Shown here: positions 1 through 7,635 of the stretch, piece after piece | How positions within the stretch are numbered: the first letter of the stretch is position 1 | Layout: each line of letters opens with the position of its first letter | Source of the DNA: Ardenticatenales bacterium | GTDB taxonomy: Bacteria > Chloroflexota > Anaerolineae > Promineifilales > Promineifilaceae | Length of the DNA: 64,000 bases | Direction of reading: 5' to 3' | Assembly (NCBI GenBank): GCA_020634515.1 | Contig: JACKBL010000001.1 | Location: forward strand, 744,001 to 808,000 | Notes under the pieces: generated by a model | Told to the model about the DNA's origin: nothing | The model's database searches: none | The model's input: the letters and a program-made list of their open reading frames with translations, nothing else | Position numbers and translations under genes: made by a program

Positions 1-2
1 TT

Positions 3-335
3 GCCCATGCCTCGCTGCATAACTCCGTCATCGGTTTGCGCAGCGTTATTGGCGACAACGTCGTCATCCGCGAGTCCGTCCTCATGGGAGCGGATTACTA
101 CGAATCTGACGCGGACCGGGCGGAGAATCGTCGCCTGGGTCGGCCGGATATTGGCATTGGGGATGATACGGTGATTGAAGGCGCGATTATTGATAAAAAT
201 GCGCGCATTGGCAAGGGGGTGCGTATTCGCATAGACACCACCCGCCCGGATTCGGAATCAGAGAACTGGGTGGCGCGTGATGGCCTGGTGATTATCCCCA
301 AAAACGCCATCTTGCCCGATGGCATGGTGATTTAA
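3..335 (+). CDS. glgC: glucose-1-phosphate adenylyltransferase, C-terminal fragment (cut by window edge)
   Basis: This is the last ~110 residues of an ADP-glucose pyrophosphorylase, which makes ADP-glucose from glucose-1-phosphate and ATP for glycogen synthesis. The frame is open from the first bases of the window, so the true start lies upstream. The visible part is the C-terminal left-handed beta-helix: HNSVIGLRS, then an IG-x-N-V-V-I hexapeptide repeat, then MGADYYE, a hallmark of GlgC ends. A second hexapeptide run (DTVIEGAIIDKNARIGKGV) and a short tail ending in DGMVI follow. The nucleotidyl-transferase domain is outside the window, so catalytic residues cannot be checked. Confidence 0.93.
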   Translation, partial: AHASLHNSVIGLRSVIGDNVVIRESVLMGADYYESDADRAENRRLGRPDIGIGDDTVIEGAIIDKNARIGKGVRIRIDTTRPDSESENWVARDGLVIIPKNAILPDGMVI

Positions 336-600
336 CGGTCGGGCATGGTGTAAATCTGACCGGTCTTCGTCAGTGAACTTCGCCGGTCTTCAAGGCAACT
401 ACTTGGTAGCCGTCCGAAAACAACTTCACGTTTTCGTCGCACGGCCACTGACAGGCTATCCGCTGTCCACACATTTCCACTCAATTGCGGACAGCCACTT
501 AGGGCTGACGATGAAATAAAGTACGGAATTGCATCGTCAGTTTGCCGGAACGGTATTTAATTCCGTCCCTTAGTGAGTGTCCAGAAGTCAGTTCTCCCCA
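336..600. other. intergenic gap, no gene seen
   Basis: No coding frame with a credible start is visible. Positions 483-501 match 25043-25061 exactly over 19 bases, where the same string forms one arm of a hairpin. This suggests the gap contains the remains of a dispersed palindromic repeat rather than a gene. Confidence 0.6.
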
Positions 601-633
601 AGATTGGTTCATTCTCCAAGAATGAATCGATCT
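601..633. repeat. 33-bp imperfect palindrome, dispersed family
   Basis: The segment starts AGATTGGTTCAT and ends ATGAATCGATCT around the core TCCAAGA, so it can fold as a short hairpin. A sister copy of the same length lies at 32067-32099 and a more diverged one near 22480-22511. All three lie between genes, which suits a small mobile or structural repeat. A role as terminator or processing signal is only inferred. Confidence 0.6.
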
Positions 634-636
634 GAA

Positions 637-735
637 GCGGAGTGGAGGCTTCAGCCGACCTACGTATGGCGGTTTGACCCGGCTAAAGCCGCGACTCCGG
701 CCACCGTATGTGGATTTCGCCAGACGCCAGTAACT
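637..735. repeat. ~100-bp dispersed repeat, GGAGTGG...CGCCAGAC family
   Basis: The unit begins GCGGAGTGGAGGCTTC and ends GGATTTCGCCAGACGC. A related copy lies on the other strand at 10451-10546. Another lies at 19086-19281, where a second repeat has been inserted in its middle. Its left part is also present twice in tandem at 24950-25001. The interior is GC-rich with short self-complementary arms. It abuts the 3' end of the minus-strand gene ending at 737. Confidence 0.65.
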
Positions 736-736
736 A

Positions 737-1012
737 TCAATCCAGGGTTGCCAACCAGTCGGCGGCGGCTTCGGGGGTGCTAAACGTCTGCTCCAGGTGG
801 GCGTAAACGGCGGCTATTTCCTCATCGCTCTGAATGAGGGCCGGGAACCAGCCGTAATCGGGGTTGGGCGGGCGCACGGCTCCGCACATGCCGTTTTGTT
901 TGGCGCGGGGGAACTGCCAGATAACCCAGGCGAATAGCTGGGCAAAAGAAAGCTGCGTTGGGCCCCGTGCCCGGAGGGAAAGCCCTTCTACCGTTTTGTA
1001 CTCTTTGTTCAT
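737..1012 (-). CDS. hypothetical protein, 91 aa
   Basis: No family is recognised. The start is placed at the MNKEYKTVEG methionine (1012) because the 15 residues upstream of it look like untranslated sequence (Pro/Arg/Gly-rich). The protein has no membrane segment or signal peptide. The middle is Trp/Phe-rich (FAWVIWQFPRAKQNG), and the C-terminal third is an acidic helical stretch with EEIAAVYAHLEQ and EAAADWLATLD. It is probably a small cytoplasmic protein. It stands alone between a repeat and the HAD gene, so context gives no clue to function. Confidence 0.55.
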   Translation of the reverse strand: MNKEYKTVEGLSLRARGPTQLSFAQLFAWVIWQFPRAKQNGMCGAVRPPNPDYGWFPALIQSDEEIAAVYAHLEQTFSTPEAAADWLATLD

Positions 1013-1109
1013 TCCTGGTCTCGTTGGAAGTGAGCGGCCGGCAAAGCCGCATGGCATACCTGCGCATTATAGTCCGCTATCCTTTTCTGGCAAAACGGAA
1101 AAGGGGCGC

Positions 1110-1820
1110 TTATGTGGACGGGAGGGCTTCTTTCGGCAGCAGCAGATCCAGGACGGCTTCCGTATCCAGCAGATTCTCCAGCAAGTGGTCGGGCTTGTAT
1201 TGGGCGAGGGTGGCCGGGGTGTAGCGACCCGTGGCGACGGCGACGGCGGTGGCGGTGGCGCCGCGGGCGCAGAGGATGTCGGCGGGGGTGTCGCCGATGA
1301 TGGTGGTGTTGCCGGCATGAAACAAGTGACCCGTGACCTGGGTGGCTCGCTGCATGGCAATAGCCGGCAGCAGATTACGGTCGGCTGCGTCGGAGCCATA
1401 GGCGCCCAGGCGGAATTGAGCGGGATCGATGCCCGCGCCGGTCAGTTTCAGGGGGGCCGTGGCGGCGATGTTGCCGGTGAGCAGGCCCAGCACCGCGTCG
1501 GGGCGCTGCTGGAGCGCGGCGAGCAGCGCGAGGACACCGGGGCAGGGGGCCAGCCCATTTTCTGGCTTGAAGACCTGATGCCCTTTGACGACCATGTGCC
1601 GGTAGACGAGGGGGAGTTTTTCGGCGATTTGGGCGGGGGGAATGCCGGCAGCCGTGAGTAGATCGGTGATGATTTGCGGGTCCGTTTTGCCGGCCATGTG
1701 GTACTGCTCCGCCGGCCCTGTTGTGCCAAAGATCTGCTCCAGGGCGGACAGGATCGCTGTCCGCCCGGTGCGGTTGGCATAGATAAGGGTTCCGTCAATG
1801 TCGAAAAGGAGCAGGCGCAT
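1110..1820 (-). CDS. HAD-superfamily phosphatase (phosphoglycolate phosphatase-like)
   Basis: This is a 236-residue haloacid dehalogenase-type hydrolase. Motif I is FDIDGT at residues 6-11, with Asp7 as nucleophile and Asp9 as acid/base. Motif II is LLTGN in the middle, and the Mg2+-binding GDTPADI is near the C-terminus. An alpha-helical cap domain lies between motifs I and II, as in Gph/PGP-type enzymes. The reading frame is open 50 codons further upstream but that part is Pro/Ser-rich and overlaps the DapA-family gene, so the ATG at 1820 is chosen. It begins one base past the stop of the upstream gene (1822), which implies co-transcription and translational coupling. The substrate is unknown; a small phosphorylated metabolite is likely. 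Confidence 0.85.
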   Translation of the reverse strand: MRLLLFDIDGTLIYANRTGRTAILSALEQIFGTTGPAEQYHMAGKTDPQIITDLLTAAGIPPAQIAEKLPLVYRHMVVKGHQVFKPENGLAPCPGVLALLAALQQRPDAVLGLLTGNIAATAPLKLTGAGIDPAQFRLGAYGSDAADRNLLPAIAMQRATQVTGHLFHAGNTTIIGDTPADILCARGATATAVAVATGRYTPATLAQYKPDHLLENLLDTEAVLDLLLPKEALPST

Positions 1821-1821
1821 A

Positions 1822-2730
1822 TCAGGAAGCGGGTGGCCAGATGGCCTGTAGGCGTGACCAGAGTGTGGAATCGGGGCAGGCGGGGCGTGGGGGCAGCGGT
1901 TGGCCGACGGCGAGGCCGCGGCTGGCGAGGATGGTCTTGATGGCCCCGATACGTTGACCTGCCGGCATAACATCCAGCAACCGGTTGATTATTTGTTGTA
2001 TTTGTCGTGCCGTGGCCCAATCCCCGCTGCGCGCGGCGGCGGCGAGCGCTACGAAGGGTTCCGGCATGGCCGTGGCCAGACCGCTGATCAGGCCGCGCGC
2101 GCCCAGGGCCAGTAATCCGAGGGCGATGCGTTCGTTGCCGGCATAAACGGCCACATGCGGCGCGGCATCAATCAGTTGGCGTACGACCTGGGCGTCGGCG
2201 CGGCTGCTCTTCACGCCGGCCAGGTTGGGGACGGTATCCGCCAGCATGCCCAGCAAGCGTGGCGTGACGCCGTTGACGGCCATGTGTGGGATGTCGTAGA
2301 GGAGCAGGGGGATGTCGGGGATGGCGTCGGCGATGGCCTGGAAGTAGGCGGCGAGGGCGTCGTCGGGGAGGGGGTAGAAGGTGGGCGTGATCACGACGAC
2401 GCCGTCCGCACCGATGCCGGCAGCGTGCTGGGCCAGGGTGAGGGTGTCGGTGGTGTTGTTTGTGCCGGCATGAACCAGTACCGGAACCCGCCCCGCTGCC
2501 GCCGCGACGGCTGCCTCGTGCAGCATCCGCCGTTCCGCCAGGGGGAGCAGGAGTCCTTCACCCGTTGTGCCGCCGGCGAAAATGCCGGCAACGCCCAGAT
2601 CAATCAGCCACGTTACCAGCCGCGCCACCTCCGCCGTGTCAACGCGCCCGTCCCCACGCAGCGGCGTCGCCATAGCTGGCGTCACCCCCAAAAACAAGCG
2701 CCCATTCAAAGCATTCACCTGCGCCGACAT
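1822..2730 (-). CDS. DapA/NanA-family class I aldolase-lyase
   Basis: This 302-residue protein belongs to the dihydrodipicolinate synthase / N-acetylneuraminate lyase family, (beta/alpha)8 barrels that join or split keto acids through a Schiff base. GTTGEG is at residues 54-59, the catalytic Tyr is in LLYDIP (Tyr145), and the Schiff-base lysine is in AGVKSS (Lys174). The ATG at 2730 is preceded by a GGAGGCT ribosome-binding site; the 38 codons upstream are 7-nt repeat sequence. Whether it is a true DapA or a catabolic paralogue cannot be told. Pairing with a HAD phosphatase and an aminotransferase, with no lysine genes nearby, argues for a catabolic lyase. Confidence 0.88.
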   Translation of the reverse strand: MSAQVNALNGRLFLGVTPAMATPLRGDGRVDTAEVARLVTWLIDLGVAGIFAGGTTGEGLLLPLAERRMLHEAAVAAAAGRVPVLVHAGTNNTTDTLTLAQHAAGIGADGVVVITPTFYPLPDDALAAYFQAIADAIPDIPLLLYDIPHMAVNGVTPRLLGMLADTVPNLAGVKSSRADAQVVRQLIDAAPHVAVYAGNERIALGLLALGARGLISGLATAMPEPFVALAAAARSGDWATARQIQQIINRLLDVMPAGQRIGAIKTILASRGLAVGQPLPPRPACPDSTLWSRLQAIWPPAS

Positions 2731-2739
2731 AGAGCCTCC

Positions 2740-2852
2740 GGGAATAGTGAATAGTGGGTGGTGGGCAGTGGATAGTTGACAGTTGGTAGTTGGTGGTGGC
2801 ACTCGCCACTTGCCACTTGCCCCTCGCAACTCGCCACTTGCCACCCGCTGCC
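2740..2852. repeat. degenerate 7-nt tandem repeat (16 units), two opposed halves
   Basis: The whole gap between the aminotransferase stop and the DapA-family start is in 7-base phase. The first eight units end in AGT or GGT (GAATAGT, GGATAGT, TGACAGT, TGGTAGT). From about 2797 the units become GCCACTT-like, which is the complement of AAGTGGC. The array therefore switches strand halfway. It resembles the short tandemly repeated heptanucleotides (STRR) known in filamentous cyanobacteria. Confidence 0.8.
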
Positions 2853-4181
2853 CTACAAGTACATTGCTTCCGCTTCGCCAACAACGTGCTCGAAAATCTG
2901 CAGACCCTCGTCCAGCAGATGCCGCGGGATATTCAGCGGCGGCGTCAGGCGAATGGTGTTTTCGCCGCAGGGCAGCAGCAGCAACCCTTCGGCAAAACCA
3001 CGCTGCACGACATGGTTACGCAGTTGCGCACCCCGCTTTTTTGTCTCGCGGTCGGTGACGAATTCAATCCCTACCATCAAACCACGCCCGCGCACCTGGC
3101 CGATGCTGGGGTGTTTCGTCTCCATTTCCGCCAGCGCATCCAGGATGTAGTTTCCCGATTCCGTGGCACGTTCCAATAGCCCTTCTTCCTCAATGACTTG
3201 CAGCGTGGCCGCGGAAGCCGCCACGGCCACGGGATTGCCGCCGAAGGTGCTGCCGTGCGCGCCCGATTTCCAGGCCATGACCTCGTCGCGGGCGATGATG
3301 CCGCCCAATGGCATGCCGCTGGCGACGCCTTTGGCGAAACAGACGATGTCCGGTTCCACGTCCTCATGTTCAATGGCCCACCAGCGGCCCGTGCGTCCGG
3401 CCCCGCTCTGGACTTCGTCTACCATGAGGAGAATGCCGTGGCGGTCGCAAAGCTGGCGCAGACGGGGGAAGAAGCCGGGGGTAGGGATGACGTAGCCGCC
3501 TTCGCCCTGAATGGGTTCGATGAGAATGCCGGCAATATCCTGCGGCGACACGACCATACGGAACAACTCATTTTCCAGATAATCCAGAATCGTGTCCCCA
3601 TAATGCTCCCCGTTGTGCGAGACCAGCACCGGGCGATACTCGTTCGGGTAAGGCAGATGGTGTACGGGAACCATCAACTGATAGTTCGCCCGCTGTACCG
3701 TCTTGCTAGACGTAAACGAAAGCGAGCCAAGCGTACGCCCATGGAAAGCTCCCGTGAAGCCAATGAAACGGCTGCGCTTTGTTTTGTAACGCGCCAGCTT
3801 GATCGCCGCTTCCACCGCTTCCGTGCCCGAATTGCCAAAATAGATGCGCGTGTGGTCGGACATGGGGGCGATCCGCTGCAACTGCTCCGCCAGGTCCACC
3901 GCATTTGGATAGTAAAAGTCATGCAGGCAAATGTGCCAGAACTTATCGACCTGCTGCCGCACGGCTTCCACGACCTTCGGATGACGATGCCCAACGTTCA
4001 GCACGGCTACGCCGGCCATGAAGTCGATATAACGCCGCCCGTCAACATCCCACACCTCGGAGCCGAGGGCATGATCGACGACCAGCGGATATTCGCGGTG
4101 ATAAGATGTTGCCAGGGCGTCATGGTCACGGGCAATCACCGCCTGTGCGATTGGACCGACGCCATTGATATTGGGTTCCAT
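2853..4181 (-). CDS. class III PLP aminotransferase (GABA/acetylornithine type)
   Basis: This 442-residue protein is a fold-type I, class III aminotransferase that moves an omega-amino group to a keto acid. Visible signatures are YFGNSGTEAVEAAIK (substrate and PLP phosphate site), GAFHGRT, IEPIQGEGG, MVDEVQSGAGRTG with the PLP-contacting Asp255, and the Schiff-base lysine in CFAKGVASG (Lys284). The length is typical for 4-aminobutyrate or putrescine aminotransferases. The start is the first Met and has a purine-rich GGAGGC site upstream. It lies on the same strand as the lyase and HAD genes but is separated by the heptad repeat, so it may be a separate unit in the same catabolic route. The exact substrate is uncertain. 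Confidence 0.9.
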   Translation of the reverse strand: MEPNINGVGPIAQAVIARDHDALATSYHREYPLVVDHALGSEVWDVDGRRYIDFMAGVAVLNVGHRHPKVVEAVRQQVDKFWHICLHDFYYPNAVDLAEQLQRIAPMSDHTRIYFGNSGTEAVEAAIKLARYKTKRSRFIGFTGAFHGRTLGSLSFTSSKTVQRANYQLMVPVHHLPYPNEYRPVLVSHNGEHYGDTILDYLENELFRMVVSPQDIAGILIEPIQGEGGYVIPTPGFFPRLRQLCDRHGILLMVDEVQSGAGRTGRWWAIEHEDVEPDIVCFAKGVASGMPLGGIIARDEVMAWKSGAHGSTFGGNPVAVAASAATLQVIEEEGLLERATESGNYILDALAEMETKHPSIGQVRGRGLMVGIEFVTDRETKKRGAQLRNHVVQRGFAEGLLLLPCGENTIRLTPPLNIPRHLLDEGLQIFEHVVGEAEAMYL

Positions 4182-4204
4182 GGAAGCCTCCTCTAAAAAA
4201 GTTG

Positions 4205-4307
4205 GTGACTATACAGGTCATCTGCCCAGATTGGACCAATTTGCTCTGGTTGAATCTTATTGATGTCTACAAAATTGGTCCAATCTCTCGGAGACGTGAA
4301 TAGTTAC
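4205..4307. repeat. 103-bp palindromic element, copy A
   Basis: The element starts GTGACTATAC and ends ATAGTTAC, near-complementary ends. Inside it carries AGATTGGACCAATT and its inverse AATTGGTCCAATCT, which bracket a ~40-base centre. It is identical, base for base, to the reverse complement of 50609-50711. Shorter relatives with the same inner arms lie at 6408-6496, 22532-22626 and 58369-58434. It has no coding capacity and behaves like a miniature mobile element. It lies in the promoter region of the aminotransferase gene. Confidence 0.85.
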
Positions 4308-4336
4308 AAAAGTTGATAGTTGACTATTCACAGCCA

Positions 4337-4469
4337 CCTTCCTGGAAGTTGTGATAAGACGATTCTGGCCTGAGCGCGAGCTTCCAGGAAGGTTTGTTGG
4401 ATTTCCATATCTTCCTGGAAGCTGTGATGAGACGACTCTGGCTTGAGCGCGAGCTTCCAGGAAGGTTTG
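4337..4469. repeat. two tandem copies of a ~60-bp hairpin repeat (CTTCCTGGAAG family)
   Basis: Copy 1 (4337-4395) and copy 2 (4410-4469) are near-identical. Each opens with CTTCCTGGAAG and closes with CTTCCAGGAAG, so each can form a stem-loop. The centre GAGCGCGAG is shared. Related CTTCCCGGAAGC elements lie at 18937-19016, 26955-27032 and 40005-40039. A long open frame across this stretch on the minus strand simply translates the repeats and is not called. Confidence 0.75.
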
Positions 4470-4695
4470 CTGGGCAACAAATCCATCATTTCACACGTGA
4501 GCGGACAAAAGCCCAGGTACGCGGCACTGCTCCCCGGCCACGCTGCTGCGTGCAAGGCGTGGATAGGCAGCCAGCGCACAAAGCTGCCGTGGTCTGTTCC
4601 GGCGTGTTCTGTTGTCGGTAGAGCGTGTGACAAAAGGCCGAGGTTAGGAAAGGACCGTCTGGCAGCGGCGGCGCGGGATTATGGCTGCACGCCCG
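4470..4695. other. gap upstream of the repeat pair, nothing identified
   Basis: This stretch lies beyond the 3' end of the minus-strand clpS gene. No conserved protein, RNA gene or clear terminator was recognised. The short frames present have no plausible start or composition. Confidence 0.5.
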
Positions 4696-5028
4696 TCAGT
4701 TGTCATCAGATTCCAATGAAAAAGTGAGCGGGTAGCCTTCAAGCTGAGCGGCGAAATGCGCTTTGCCCACCCGTCGCTGCGCTTCTTTTTGCGGCAAAAC
4801 AGCCACGAGTGCAAGCCCCATTGAGTGCGCGATGTAGGTGACGAGTTCGGCGGCCACGGGCGACAGTTGGAAGATAGTTTGCAGGATCATAATCACAAAA
4901 TCATAGGGGGTCACATCGTCGTTGTGGATGACAACTTTCCAGCTACCATTGGCAGCGTCTGTGTCGCTGAGACCCAGGTCTTGTTCGATTGCTTCTTCAA
5001 CGTCAGTTTGCAGTAGCATCTCAAGCAT
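4696..5028 (-). CDS. clpS: ATP-dependent Clp protease adaptor ClpS
   Basis: ClpS binds the N-domain of ClpA/ClpC and hands N-degron substrates to the ClpP protease. The 110-residue protein has the core motif VVIHNDDVTPYDFV (about residues 32-45). The NDD forms part of the N-end-residue binding pocket. An AHSMGLALV helix and a final strand complete the fold. The 30-residue N-terminal extension is acidic and probably flexible, as in other ClpS proteins. Met1 and Met4 are both possible starts. It is a single-gene unit flanked by repeats. Confidence 0.92.
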   Translation of the reverse strand: MLEMLLQTDVEEAIEQDLGLSDTDAANGSWKVVIHNDDVTPYDFVIMILQTIFQLSPVAAELVTYIAHSMGLALVAVLPQKEAQRRVGKAHFAAQLEGYPLTFSLESDDN

Positions 5029-5405
5029 CGTACACCATTTTCATAGATCAATTCTACCTTAACATCAAGCATGTGCATAATAGCGTGCTTCATTTCAAAA
5101 GTGGGATTTCGCAGAATGTGCCTGACTTCCGTCCCTCATTTACGGATAGTATAATGGCCGTCAACTACGCCTGCGAGGACAGCACATTAACTTGCACCAA
5201 AGCGCCAACCTGCCTGGACGCAAGCAATTGATAACGGAAGACAACAGATTCACCCACGGGCAATCGGACACTGTTGATTCCACATCTGCCACGACCCGCC
5301 GACATTAAACCCGTATGTGCGGAGGTCAAAAAGGATCGACCAATTCTAACAAGTCATCCAACATGATATAATGAAGAGCATCAAGTAATAGGAGAGGCGA
5401 TCAAG
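5029..5405. other. AT-richer gap between divergent clpS and DUF433 genes
   Basis: This 377-base gap must hold promoters for both divergent genes. A TATAAT at 5367-5372 points toward the DUF433 gene, and another TATAAT at 5150-5155 has no evident gene in front of it. No coding sequence is seen. Confidence 0.5.
5367..5372 (+). promoter_or_regulatory. candidate -10 box for the DUF433 antitoxin gene
   Basis: A perfect TATAAT lies 34 bases before the ATG, with a GGAGAGG ribosome-binding site at 5391-5397. The -35 region (around TTCTAA) is poor, which may suit autoregulation by the antitoxin. Assigned by position only. Confidence 0.45.
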
Positions 5406-5660
5406 ATGAAAACAAGAATTATGGGACGTTATGTAGTCACTGATCCGGAAATATGTCACGGTAAACCAATCTTTCGCGGAACTCGAATTTTGGTTGCTGA
5501 TGTTTTGGAACAAGTTGCTGATGGGCTGGCCTGGGAAACGATCATTGAGGAGTGGCGCGGCAGCATTTCTCATGAGGCCATTGCGGAAGCGGTTAGATTA
5601 TCAAGACAGGCATTTCTCGATAATGCAAACAAATACGCATTTGGGTCGATGGCGGCGTGA
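5406..5660 (+). CDS. DUF433 antitoxin (VapB-like)
   Basis: This 84-residue protein has the DUF433 pattern: RYVVTDPEICHGKPIFRGTRILVADVLEQVADG, then EEWRGSISHEAIAEAVRLS. The family has a helix-turn-helix fold and commonly sits just upstream of a DUF5615 PIN-like toxin, acting as its antitoxin and repressor. Its stop overlaps a GTG that opens the expected toxin frame (GTGA, 5657-5660), the usual arrangement. Here the toxin is broken, so the gene may be an orphan antitoxin or an addiction remnant. Confidence 0.82.
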   Translation: MKTRIMGRYVVTDPEICHGKPIFRGTRILVADVLEQVADGLAWETIIEEWRGSISHEAIAEAVRLSRQAFLDNANKYAFGSMAA

Positions 5661-5797
5661 ATATCCTGGATGAGAACATTATTGATAACCAGCGCCGCCT
5701 GTTGAGTAGCTGGCGCATACGTGTCTATCAAATCGGGTTTGAGGTCGGGCGAAAAGGAATGAATAATCGTAGCGTGCCCATGCCGGCATCTCCCTAA
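5657..5797 (+). pseudogene. truncated DUF5615 PIN-like toxin
   Basis: The frame starts GTG inside the DUF433 stop and reads VNILDENIIDNQRRLL, then RIRVYQIGFEVGRKGM. This matches the N-terminal third of DUF5615 toxins (LLDEN...QIG.E.G.KG), in which the DEN aspartate is a PIN-like metal ligand. After about 38 residues homology stops, and the frame ends at codon 47, just past a TGCCGGCA at 5781-5788. Full-length family members are roughly 110-120 residues, so the later catalytic acids are missing. Loss by deletion is inferred. A downstream continuation was not found in any frame. Confidence 0.65.
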
Positions 5798-5893
5798 AGC
5801 GCCCTGACATAAGCATAAGCGCCGCTCTTCGATTGTGCCGGCATCTCCTGCCCATCAACAGGGAGTAAAGCAGAAAACACCACCCGTTTGTAG

Positions 5894-6013
5894 CTATTTT
5901 GTTGTGTTGTTGTGGTGGATGACAATGCGGAAAGGAGGCTCGTGGATTGCTTCCTGGATAGTTTCTTCTTGTACTTCTTCCAGGATGTCGGGACTGACTG
6001 TTTGCGTACTCAT
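5894..6013 (-). pseudogene. 39-residue ClpS-like N-terminal fragment
   Basis: The frame reads MSTQTVSPDILEEVQEE, then PPFRIVIHHNN, and stops. The acidic leader followed by PPFRIVIHHNN resembles the N-terminus of ClpS, where the equivalent is PPY-x-V-x-I-H-NDDVTP, but the NDD pocket is altered and everything after is absent. A functional clpS lies 1 kb away. The fragment may be the relic of a second clpS, which some bacteria carry, or a coincidental small open frame. Confidence 0.4.
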
Positions 6014-6616
6014 CACCTGGAATTATAGGCGGGCGGCGGCTGCTTGACAATGGGGGAAACGGGCGGCCGGTTATGGCGGACACGGTTCCAGGCTGGCATG
6101 ACGAGTGGGAAACGACGCCGCAAAGCGGGGCGACATCGATTAACCTCACCCAAATTCGCGGTATAGTGACAAATGTCATTGACAGTCCGTGCTTTTTGTG
6201 ACTGGTGTATCGACGCGGTTGGCAATACGCTGTCACCACCTGTTTTTTTCGCGGGGTATTCTCAGTTTGCCACATCCCTCTCTGCGTAAACATCACCGGG
6301 AAGTAACGGCTAAGGGGGCATCCGTTCATAAAGGCTTCGCTCGGGACGGATGCGCTTGAAGGGTTCCTCCTATGCTTTGGAAAGTCCATAGTTAATTTCG
6401 AGCGAACCCTAAGCCAGATTAGCCCCATTTTCTCTGGCGAAAATGACCATTGAGCGCGTGAAATTGGTCTAATCTCCAGAGAGCGTTAGTAATTACACCG
6501 GGAAGACTTGCCCATCACGGTTCCTCTAGCTTTTGTATGATTCGTTGCCATTGCCGCGGTGTAATTCCAACGATGATCATGTGACAATTAACCGAATACT
6601 ATCCAGGAGGTGACGG
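6014..6616. other. gap with repeats upstream of the ABC exporter
   Basis: No intact gene was found. A hairpin with arms GCATCCGT (6318-6325) and ACGGATGC (6346-6353) follows GTAACGGCTA at 6304-6312, a string also seen at the left end of the repeat at 22532. The repeat copy B occupies 6408-6496. Confidence 0.5.
6408..6496. repeat. palindromic element, copy B of the ATTGGACCAAT family
   Basis: This copy shares the central GAAAATG, CCATTGAGCGCGTG and AATTGGTCTAATCT with copy C at 22532-22626. It ends TAATTAC, equivalent to the GTTAC end of the other copies. The left arm has decayed (AGATTAGCCCC), so this is probably an older insertion. Confidence 0.7.
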
Positions 6617-7591
6617 ATGCCACCCATTCTCGAAGTCAACAATCTTGTAAAAAAGTACGGCGAGGCCACCGTCGTCAAAGGTATCAACTTTCAGGTTGAG
6701 CAGGGTGAGATATTCGGCCTGTTGGGACCGAATGGCGCCGGCAAAACGCAAACCATTTCCATGATCACGGGCGTCATCCCGCCTACTGCCGGCACAGCCC
6801 GCATTGACGGACACGACATACTCACCGATGCCGCCGCCGCGAAGCAAATTAGCGGTCTTGTACCCCAGGATTTGGCCCTGTACCCCGCCCTCAGCGCGCG
6901 CGCCAACCTCAACTTCTTCGGGCGTATCTACGGGCTGCGCGGGCAGCCCCTGAAAGAGCGCGTGGAAGACGTGCTGCACGTGGTTTCCCTGACTGAGCGC
7001 GCCGACGAGCCGGTGGAGAACTACTCCGGCGGCATGAAACGGCGCGTGAACATTGCCGCCGGCCTGGTACACCAGCCCCGGCTCCTTTTCCTGGATGAGC
7101 CAACCGTGGGCGTGGACCCGCAAAGCCGCAACCAGATATTTGAGAGCGTCCTGCGCCTTAATCGGGAGCGGGGGATGAGCATCATCTACACCAGCCATTA
7201 CATGGAGGAGGTGGAGTTGCTCTGCAAGCGGGTGGCGATCATTGACCAGGGGCGGATCATTGCCCTGGATAGCATCCGCAACCTGATTGACTCCCTGGGC
7301 GGAGGTATTTTACAAATCGGGTTGTCGCAGGCGGACGATGACTTGCTGCGCCAGTTGACGGCGCTGCCCGCCGTCCGTCAGGCGCGCCTGGAAAGCGGGG
7401 GCGCTGACGGTGCATCCGCGACGGGCATGACGCCAATGGTGCGGATCGAGACGGAGAACAGCCAGACGGCCCTGGTCAACGTATTTGAGTTTCTCAACCA
7501 GCGGGATATTCCCATTATCTCTCTGGACATCCACGAGCCAAACCTGGAAACCGTTTTCCTGCAACTCACCGGTAAGAAACTGCGGGAATAG
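6617..7591 (+). CDS. ABC transporter ATP-binding protein (ABC-2 exporter, DrrA/CcmA type)
   Basis: This 324-residue ATPase drives the two permeases encoded next to it. Walker A is GPNGAGKT at residues 37-44, the Q-loop is VPQDLALYP, the signature is YSGGMKRR near 136-143, and Walker B is LLFLDEPTVGVDP near 156-168, followed by the H-loop in YTSHYMEE. The C-terminal ~90 residues form the accessory domain common in daunorubicin/bacitracin-type exporters. A strong AGGAGGTG ribosome-binding site precedes the ATG. It is the first gene of a three-gene operon (45-base gap to the next). Substrate unknown. Confidence 0.93.
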   Translation: MPPILEVNNLVKKYGEATVVKGINFQVEQGEIFGLLGPNGAGKTQTISMITGVIPPTAGTARIDGHDILTDAAAAKQISGLVPQDLALYPALSARANLNFFGRIYGLRGQPLKERVEDVLHVVSLTERADEPVENYSGGMKRRVNIAAGLVHQPRLLFLDEPTVGVDPQSRNQIFESVLRLNRERGMSIIYTSHYMEEVELLCKRVAIIDQGRIIALDSIRNLIDSLGGGILQIGLSQADDDLLRQLTALPAVRQARLESGGADGASATGMTPMVRIETENSQTALVNVFEFLNQRDIPIISLDIHEPNLETVFLQLTGKKLRE

Positions 7592-7635
7592 CCGCTGCAC
7601 AGTCGGCATCCACCATCAGAAATCCGGGAGGCAAC

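Noticed and set aside
4328..4633. 101-codon minus-strand frame
   Set aside because: Over half of it is the translation of the tandem CTTCCTGGAAG repeats; no ribosome-binding site or family.
5679..6428. 249-codon minus-strand frame
   Set aside because: Runs through the toxin remnant, two palindromes and a repeat; composition and lack of start context argue against a gene.
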